A DNA stretch of 64,000 nt from Prionace glauca (taxonomy: Eukaryota; Chordata; Chondrichthyes; Carcharhiniformes; Carcharhinidae). Positions 58,098 through 64,000 of this stretch are shown here, piece after piece. The stretch's first letter is position 1; each line of letters starts with the position of its first letter. The notes below the pieces were generated by a model, which worked only from the letters and a program-made list of their open reading frames with translations, had not been told where the DNA came from and made no database searches. The position numbers and the translations under genes were made by a program. Location of the stretch: the NCBI GenBank assembly GCA_037974335.1, contig CM075760.1, forward strand, positions 59,340,515 to 59,404,514. Reading direction: 5' to 3'.

Positions 58098-58127
58098 TGG
58101 CGCCCAACGTGGGACTCGAACCCACGA
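58098..58127 (-). pseudogene. tRNA-Lys 3' fragment with encoded CCA
   Basis: The minus strand reads TCGTGGGTTCGAGTCCCACG then TTGGGCGCCA: the T-arm and 3' acceptor strand of tRNA-Lys plus a CCA end. Nuclear tRNA genes do not encode CCA, so this comes from a mature, processed tRNA. The D- and anticodon arms are absent. The same 18 bases could be read as a primer-binding site of an LTR element, but the match runs 12 bases further and no LTRs are seen, so a tRNA retrocopy is more likely. Confidence 0.7.
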
Positions 58128-58130
58128 GAT

Positions 58131-59084
58131 AATATAAAACGTGTACTATGGATGCTGTACTTAAAGCTGACCATGACTAAAATCAGTAGGGTTAGGATAT
58201 CAAATTGTTATGATGCAGCTAATTACGGCATCGCCTTTTCTTCAAAGGTCCTCTCAGGGACAACAAGATGCACTTTGTAGTTGTGGCCCCCTGTCATATA
58301 ATATACTGGAAAGAGTCAACTTCAAGGATTTCCGCTTTCTCTTAACCTTTATCAACATGGGGTCACTGGAAAAGTAGTTCACGGACCCAGGATTATGCTT
58401 TGGGGAAAGTAGTTCAATCCCATCATATCAACTGGTGAGATTTAAATTCGAGTTTGGAGAAAAGTATTCAAAATTCTGCCCCGGCAGCTGGTTAAATTTC
58501 AATGTGATTCATTGATATTAAAAGCTAGTCGCACTGATGGTGCTCGAAATCTGTCACTGCAAATCCACCTTATTCACTAATCCACTTTGTGGAAGGAAAT
58601 CTGCCTTCGTAGCCTGGCCCGGCCTGCATGTGACAAGAATATAACCAACTCTCAAATAGCCCAGCCCGTTTCGAGGATAATTAGTGATCGACACAATTTT
58701 GGTGTTGTGACCGACGCCCGATTATTTTTTTTAAAAGAATTGTCATCATTTGACTAATAGTAATCCTAAATTACAGCAGTCAGGAGAACAGCATATTCTT
58801 TACTTTTAATTGGGAGGGAAACAGCCTCTTTGCTTCGGTCTTATCGATTCCCTTCATAATTGTATGCGTTTCTATAAAGCCCCCCCCCCCCCCCCCCCGC
58901 CTCCCATTGCCTTCCAAACTCCAATGAGCATTGGCACAGTATTGGTGCCCAGAAGGTGCTTTTGCAACAACGGATGACAGTTTTATTATGGTCTCTATAA
59001 TGCAGCCGGATTTTCAATTCTACACTTCTATTGATTAAATTAAAATCCATCTGTCACTGTTGGTGGGATTTCAAATCGTGTGTC
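58131..59084. other. No recognised gene; C-run
   Basis: Unique sequence with an uninterrupted C tract at 58,880-58,898. Confidence 0.5.
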
Positions 59085-59400
59085 CAGAGCAGTAGACAAT
59101 ATTTTCCCAAGCCACAGCCACTACCACGACAAATTCACAAGGGCGGCAGATACCTGGGAACACCATCAAAAGGAGATTCACCCTTCAAGCCACTCACCAT
59201 CCCGACTTGGAGATACATCAGCCCTTCCTTCAGTACTGATGGGTCATAATCCTGGAATTGTCAGAATTTTCTATCTTTCAACGAGATCTCCCATTCTTCA
59301 GATTTTAGTTGAATGCACGCAAAAATCTCACCTCAATGGACAATATTTACATCCCAGAATCAGTCTGGTGAACTTCTGGTGCACCCCACCTATAACAAGT
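59085..59400. mobile_element. Decayed interspersed repeats
   Basis: 59,085-59,265 resembles the repeat at 53,860 (ACACCATCAAAAGGAGATTC, CATCCCGACTTGGAGATACA, GGGTCATAATCCTGGAATT). 59,275-59,390 resembles a minus-strand CR1-like LINE (CAACGAGATCTCCCATTCTT), heavily mutated. Confidence 0.5.
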
Positions 59401-59439
59401 ATGTTCATCCTCACACTCCTTTCGATACCCAGACTGAGG

Positions 59440-59715
59440 GCACACTGACATACTGATTAGCATTACTATATCATAGCACCAGGGACCCGGGTTCGATTCC
59501 TGGCTTGGGTCACTGTCTGTGTGGAGTCTGCATATTGGCCCCGTGTCTGTTTAGGTTTACTCTGGGTGCTCCGATTTGCTCCCACAGTCTGAAAGATGTT
59601 CTTGTTCAGTGCATTGACCTACATCAATGTACTGGAACAGGCGTCAAAATGTGATGACTAGAGGATTTTCACTGTGACATTACTGCAGTATTAATGTAAG
59701 CCTATCTGTGACACA
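59440..59715 (+). mobile_element. HE1-like SINE, diverged
   Basis: GGGACCCGGGTTCGATTCCT (box B), TTGGGTCACTGTCTGTGTGG, CTCCCACAGTCTGAAAGATG and the 3' end GTATTAATGTAAGCCTATCT. Many substitutions make it older than the copies at 3,855-24,340. Confidence 0.75.
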
Positions 59716-60307
59716 GAAGTTATTGTTGAATTCAAATTGCATTGTATTCACTGAGAGTGCTGTGTGGGGAATTGAATTGAACCTGTATGTCTATTATATT
59801 AGTCTGGGACAGTTCAGTGACATGATCACTGTCCTACGATCTCTATCTTCCAAATATGTTATTCAATTTTAAATTAATTATTGAGCAACCTATATGATTG
59901 CATGTACATTTCAATTCAGTGCCCTCTGAAGTGAGGGCTATGCTGTTAACCACTGTCCCACCATGCTGACACTGGGGATAATGTATTTGGGGGGAACACG
60001 GGGCAGGTGGGGGTATTACTAACTCAATTTGATGAGGGGGGGATGGAAACATCAGGAAAAATCAGATTTGTCTCAAAAAATTCTTTCATTTTTCATTTTG
60101 TTTCTAATTGGAAACCAGCTCACTCCTCCATCCCACCCATCAAAAGGGCTAACAGAACGCAGAGAAAAGGTTACAGCGCAGGAGAGGTCATTTATGTGGA
60201 TTGTTCTCGGGGTTTGTGTTCACGGGAATACATTCACGTGTCAATGTCAGACCCGCTGTTACAACCGGCACCCAGCAGACAGCAGCTGTGACCCAGAAAC
60301 CTGCGGC
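59716..60307. other. Unique sequence, one possible SINE trace
   Basis: GCTGTTAACCACTGTCCCAC near 59,941 resembles a minus-strand tRNA-derived SINE head. Otherwise nothing recognised. Confidence 0.4.
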
Positions 60308-60346
60308 AGTTTTTGTACGAGGATTTCACTCATTTTCATCACTGTG
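60308..60346 (-). other. Recombination signal sequence, 23-bp spacer (V gene 1)
   Basis: On the minus strand, directly after the V exon: heptamer CACAGTG (60,346-60,340), a 23-base spacer, nonamer ACAAAAACT (60,316-60,308). The heptamer is consensus; the nonamer is one base from ACAAAAACC. A 23-bp spacer is what V segments of TCR alpha/delta loci carry, for joining to 12-bp-spacer J or D segments. Confidence 0.93.
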
Positions 60347-61354
60347 AGATTCTGTGCACAGTAATAGACCGCGGTGTCAGACAGCAGCAGCTCCGAGATG
60401 GTCAATCGGTACAACTTTTCTGATTTCTCGATTGCATCAGAAAACCGGCTCTGAGCGAAATCCGCCTTCCATTCATTACCGCCGTCCGTATGTCTCCGGA
60501 CCGCAAACTCGGGCTGTCTGCCTGGGTATTGACGGTACCAGAATAAATAATCTGCATCGTCGGTATAGGTGCAGCTTAAAGTGACACTTTCTCCCTCTGT
60601 CCGTGTGAGTGAGGATTCCTGCTGAGGAACAGAATCTCCATTGCTCAGATCTGGAAAACACGGTAAGAGAAATAAAAAACATTCAGCTGAACGGAGGGTG
60701 AAAATTCACAATCGGTGTAACAAAAATACACATTAAATAATATCAAATTCGCTCCAACTGATCTACGTTCCCGTTCAGAATCTCCAGAAAAATCCGCCAT
60801 CTCAATGCCCCTGTCCCTTTCCCCCTCACTGACTAATCTTTCCCCATCCCAACTGTGTCTTTATTCCTCTCTTCAAGTGTTCATTGTGTTAATGTGAGTC
60901 ACTTTCTACAGAACTCCCTCGAAAGGAGATTCGTTGTAATTTCCAGTTGATCTTTTCATTTCACTCAGATTTATGGGATATCGATTTGGAATCCTCCCCG
61001 AATGGAATCATCCTTTCCCCGTCCGCCGTACTGAACCTCTTCATCATTGTAAATACATCAATCAGGTTACTCTTTAATCTTCTGCCAGAAGATAAATTAA
61101 TGTTTAGATTTAATTCTGATAGATGCCATCTCCCAATTCTGGTATCAGGCTAGCTGTGTGTTTTGCCAGCCGATATTCCTGTAAGGAAAAGCCAAGAGCA
61201 AAGACTCAAATGCTCTAAGGCAGGCCCGAGGTCTGATTAACTGGAGCGCCCTGCTTTTCAAATTTATTCCTCCAAAAGTTACACTCCTTTTTAAAGAGTG
61301 AAACTTACCGACAATGAATGTCACCCAGATCACAGTGAGGACCGAGCGCCGCAT
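60347..61354 (-). CDS. TCR alpha/delta-type variable segment 1 (leader + V exon)
   Basis: A T-cell receptor V domain that forms the antigen-contacting part of an alpha or delta chain after RAG joining. The leader exon (61,354-61,309, 46 bp) encodes MRRSVLTVIWVTFIV, a hydrophobic signal peptide; donor GTAAG, 658-bp intron, acceptor TTTTCCAG; V exon 60,650-60,347 in phase 1. The V frame has no stop: LSNGDSVPQ, first Cys in VTLSCTY, WYRQYPGRQPEF, a framework-3 DFAQSRFSDAI and LLLSDTAVYYCAQN ending at the heptamer. GDSV near the N-terminus, WYRQYPG..PEF and SDTAVYYCA are typical of fish TRAV/TRDV genes. Splice sites, both cysteines and RSS are present, so it looks functional. No J or C exon is in the window. 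Alpha versus delta use cannot be told. Confidence 0.93.
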
Positions 61355-61446
61355 TGCTGCTGTTCCTGGATTCCAGGGACTCTTGTGTCTCCCAAAGCTC
61401 AGAATATCGAACAAGATAAGGCTGAGACCATTGGCTGAGGCTGGTC

Positions 61447-61460
61447 TGATGTCACTTCCT
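61447..61460 (-). promoter_or_regulatory. ETS/CRE-like composite upstream of V gene 1
   Basis: The minus strand reads AGGAAGTGACATCA, about 95-105 nt before the start codon. AGTGACATCA fits the decamer AGTGAYRTCA known from TCR beta V promoters, and AGGAAGTGA is an ETS-type site. A perfect CRE palindrome TGACGTCA lies at 61,508-61,515. Confidence 0.6.
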
Positions 61461-61507
61461 ACAGGACGTACGGCAGGAAGAGCTGAAATCACTGGATCTG
61501 ATTGGCC

Positions 61508-61515
61508 TGACGTCA
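61508..61515. promoter_or_regulatory. Perfect CRE (TGACGTCA)
   Basis: Eight-base palindromic CREB/ATF site about 155 nt upstream of the V gene 1 start codon. CRE-type sites are known in TCR V promoters and the TCR alpha enhancer; function here is inferred. Confidence 0.55.
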
Positions 61516-61639
61516 TTGACTTCAACACAGTTGTTGATTCGAGAGAACTGAGACATTGACCATACACTCTGCTGTTCAGAGCGAGGCGAGAAAACACAGC
61601 TCGGTTGATCCTAATTGAGCTATGAGATATTTTTACCTT

Positions 61640-63055
61640 CAATTGACCTGGAAGAAATCGCTTTGAAGAAGGAAATGCAAGTGTTGAATGTGGATGAAGC
61701 TGTTCCGAGTATTTGAGTCATTGTCATTAATCAGACTGAGTTTGAGACGGGGGTCAATTGGGAAGATGATCTAAGATTTTTCCTGTGATAGCGGCAGATC
61801 AAACAGAGCGGAGAAATACTGCGACAGTGAATAGGTGAAACTTCCAAATTTAGTGTATGTCAAAAAGGTTGGTTTATTAAATACACGTTAAAGGGTTGCA
61901 TCCAATCGCTCAGTTGAAGTGAGCCTCACATCTAACTTCTCTGTACGGAGTGATGGGATCTATCTTGTGGATACATTCTCCAGACTCTCTCCTTATCTGA
62001 GGGCTGAAAAATGTCTCCAAACGTACAAGACAAGATCTCTGCTGATTTTCACAAAAGGTACAAAACAGTCCCTTGAAATATCACGGAGATGTTTTCTCTG
62101 ATACGGCATTTCTGAGCTACACAGCCAGTAGAGAAGTAACAGATTCAGGACGAAAATCCCACACTGGAAGTTCCAAACAGCGCTCGCATTGCTAAACAAA
62201 ATCAAAAGTTCCGCCTCGTAAGTCTGAGTCACCGGCAGCCTCAAAACTAAAACAACGTCAAGAACATTTGCGGAATGGTATTAATTAACTCCAGAGTACA
62301 GTTTTATGAGAGCAACTTTCATAAATCTATTTCATTACTTCATTGTACTTTTTTCCTTTCAATGTGTTTACCGTGACTCTAACATTAAACAACCCTCTCT
62401 CCATATCCCTTTCCAGTTTTCTGGAGCCTTTGACCGCGGCCTGCTCACACAGTTTAATTAAACAAAATGTGTTGCCGAATCAGAGAACATTTATACACAT
62501 TGAAAAGATTTCGCAAAGTGGTGACTGTGATCTTTAAACCAACCCCAAGTAGATTTTGTGCCCACTGAGCTTCAGAATGTTTACAAAAGGTTGACGCGGC
62601 TCCTGTCAGAAATAACAATTTTTCTTATTGTAATCTGCAGACCAGGATTATATTCCCCGACCACCTCTTCCTCCTCCCCCAGCCTCTAAAAGTGTCGCCA
62701 TACCCCTGTGAAGACACTGACTGTAGCGGGGCTCAGACCCTTTTCTTCCGAGTCAGCCCGAGATTACCCCCTACTGGTCATAAAGAACCAGAGACACAGA
62801 CGGAAGTGGGGCGAAAACATCCTGAGGGCAGAGAACAGATTACTAAAGGCAGGGATTAGAACGGGTATCTTCAAATATGACTCTGAGCTGATTTGTTTGT
62901 CGGATTGAAATTGGCAGTTTGTTTGTGTAGCTGCCCCTGGGAACAGTTTCATTCGAAGTTGGTTTGGTTTCCTTTCTCTGTGCATTGTGGCTACACCGAC
63001 CGCGATTTTACACAAGCGACAACAGATAGCAGCTGCATTCTGCAGTAAAAAGGAC
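61640..63055. other. Intergenic, no further V segment seen
   Basis: Unique A/T-rich sequence between the two V genes. I looked for YYC and WYRQ reading on both strands and saw none. Confidence 0.5.
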
Positions 63056-63094
63056 AATTTTTGTACAGGGCTGAGCTTGTTTTCTGTCACTGTG
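63056..63094 (-). other. Recombination signal sequence, 23-bp spacer (V gene 2)
   Basis: Heptamer CACAGTG (63,094-63,088), 23-base spacer, nonamer ACAAAAATT (63,064-63,056). Same layout as V gene 1. Confidence 0.92.
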
Positions 63095-63558
63095 AGTCTG
63101 AAAGCGCAGTAATACACGACGGCGTCAGCCAGCTTCAGGTCCCGGACAGTTAAACTGGTGAATTTATTCTCAGTTTGGAGCTCAGCAGAGAAACGGCTTT
63201 TGGCAAAATCGGCTTTATCTTCACTGCCTCCCGAGTATTTCCACAATATAAACTCAGGCTGTGAGTCTGGGTGCTGCCGGTACCAGTATAGATAGTAGCC
63301 GCTCTGTTTAGTATCATATTTACAATTTAAAGTCACCGCTTCTCCTTCTGTCCCATCATCTGAGGAAGGCGACTGAGTGACAGAATCTCCATAAATCAGA
63401 TCTGAAAAATAAATATAAAAAGGTGTGACTGGCGAATGGAGAACATTTTGTTTTACACCATGTTTCAAAAATGTAAAAAAACAAAGTTGAAATGTGTTTG
63501 GTCCACATTTACCTGTCAGAAATATTGCCCACACAACCTAGATGCTGAGCAGCCGCAT
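63095..63558 (-). pseudogene. TCR alpha/delta-type variable segment 2, stop in leader
   Basis: Leader exon 63,558-63,513 (46 bp, the same length as in gene 1), donor GTAAA, 111-bp intron, acceptor TTTTTCAG, V exon 63,401-63,095. The leader reads MRLLSI, then TAG, then VVWAIFLT; the stop sits where a TGG (Trp) would restore a normal signal peptide. The V exon itself is open: GDSVTQSPSSDDG, Cys in VTLNCKY, YWYRQHPDSQPEF, DFAKSRFSAELQTENKF, DLKLADAVVYYCAF and a perfect heptamer. A TRAV/TRDV-type gene. The stop makes it a probable pseudogene as sequenced, unless an alternative upstream exon is used or the base is a polymorphism or error. Confidence 0.88.
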
Positions 63559-63657
63559 TGTCTCTGTCTGCTCTGTAGAAGAGGAGTTGGGGATTTTGAA
63601 GACATGTTCTAAACCCCGCCCTCAGTAATCTGCTCTGAGTCTCAGGATGTTTTCACT

Positions 63658-63666
63658 TCACTTCCT
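63658..63666 (-). promoter_or_regulatory. ETS-type site upstream of V gene 2
   Basis: The minus strand reads AGGAAGTGA, 100-108 nt before the start codon. The same nine bases lie 98-106 nt before the start of V gene 1. The adjoining CATCA of gene 1 is not kept. Confidence 0.55.
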
Positions 63667-63769
63667 GATGTTCCCAGTGACATTGAGAATAGGCAGGCTG
63701 GTGAGCTGGCTGTCAATGATTGGAAACACTCAGAGCCGGGGAACAGGGTTCCAAATGTACCCTGTGTAA

Positions 63770-63965
63770 CCCTGTCAGAATTTGATAAGTTTCTGTGAGA
63801 TCCCCTCTCACTCCTTGAAACTTCAGTGAATATAACCCTAATGGATTTATTCTGTCCTCAAATGACAGACCTGCCATCCCAGGAATCAACAGCGTAAACC
63901 TTCGCCGTAACCCCTCCATAGCAAGAATATCATTCCTCAAATAGTAACACCCTGATTTCAATCAG
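63770..63965 (-). mobile_element. Decayed CR1-like LINE fragment
   Basis: The minus strand reads LRNDILAMEGLRRRFTLLIP, GLSFEDRINPLGLYSLKFQG and VRGDLTETYQILTGLHRV, matching the family-B C-terminal region with many substitutions. An old copy upstream of V gene 2. Confidence 0.75.
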
Positions 63966-64000
63966 TCATTATTTCTGCTCCACGGACTTTAAAATGGGAC

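Noticed and set aside
58098-58127. Primer-binding site of an LTR retroelement
   Set aside because: Homology to tRNA-Lys continues past the usual 18 bases and no LTR pair or coding remnant is visible nearby. Not fully excluded.
62764-63534. Reading the V gene 2 region as one 256-codon protein
   Set aside because: It runs through the intron on one side and past the RSS on the other; the exon borders and RSS show the real unit is the V exon.

Overview
The window looks like a cartilaginous-fish (shark-type) genome. It carries tRNA-derived SINEs whose sequence I associate with elasmobranch HE1-like families, many CR1-like LINE 3' ends, megabase-style simple repeats, and two T-cell-receptor alpha/delta-type V segments with 23-bp-spacer recombination signals. 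The species assignment is inference from these repeats and is not proven. Almost all long open frames in the first 50 kb are translations of simple repeats and are not genes.

Layout. 1-29,774: an amplified mosaic of CA/GA arrays on one strand and their TG/TC complements, separated by pieces of three CR1-like LINE 3' ends, a LINE-tail/SINE composite and a ~650-bp low-copy block. It includes an ~1.8-kb tandem duplication (8.7-12.3 kb) and an apparently identical ~7.0-kb direct duplication (15,639-22,622 and 22,791-29,774; offset 7,152). 29,775-30,600: GTGAGAG array. 30,603-43,430: diverged tandem blocks built from SINE tails, ~120-bp units and CT/GA microsatellites. 43,430-50,540: minisatellites (a ~28-bp unit, A/G-only A-tract plus G-tract units, an 18-bp unit and a 20-bp unit). 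50,541-51,626: nothing recognised.

51,627-53,192 is the most unusual part. A complete U2 snRNA sequence is split between nucleotides 39 and 40, and between and around the halves lie a U2-headed SINE-like element and two copies of a poly(A)-ended retroelement 3' end. Three junctions carry the same 14-base U2 target sequence. This looks like repeated site-specific retrotransposition into the branch-point-recognition region of U2.

53,193-59,712 holds decayed CR1-like copies, a 121-bp tandem array, a longer CR1-like reverse transcriptase fragment split by a SINE, an intact tRNA-Gln(CUG) gene, a tRNA-Lys 3' fragment with an encoded CCA end, and another SINE. 60,308-63,558 holds two minus-strand TCR V genes, each with leader exon, short intron, V exon and RSS. 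The first looks intact. The second has an in-frame stop in its leader. Both share an ETS-type site about 100 nt upstream of the start codon. No J, D or C exons were recognised, so the V genes would act only through recombination with segments outside the window.
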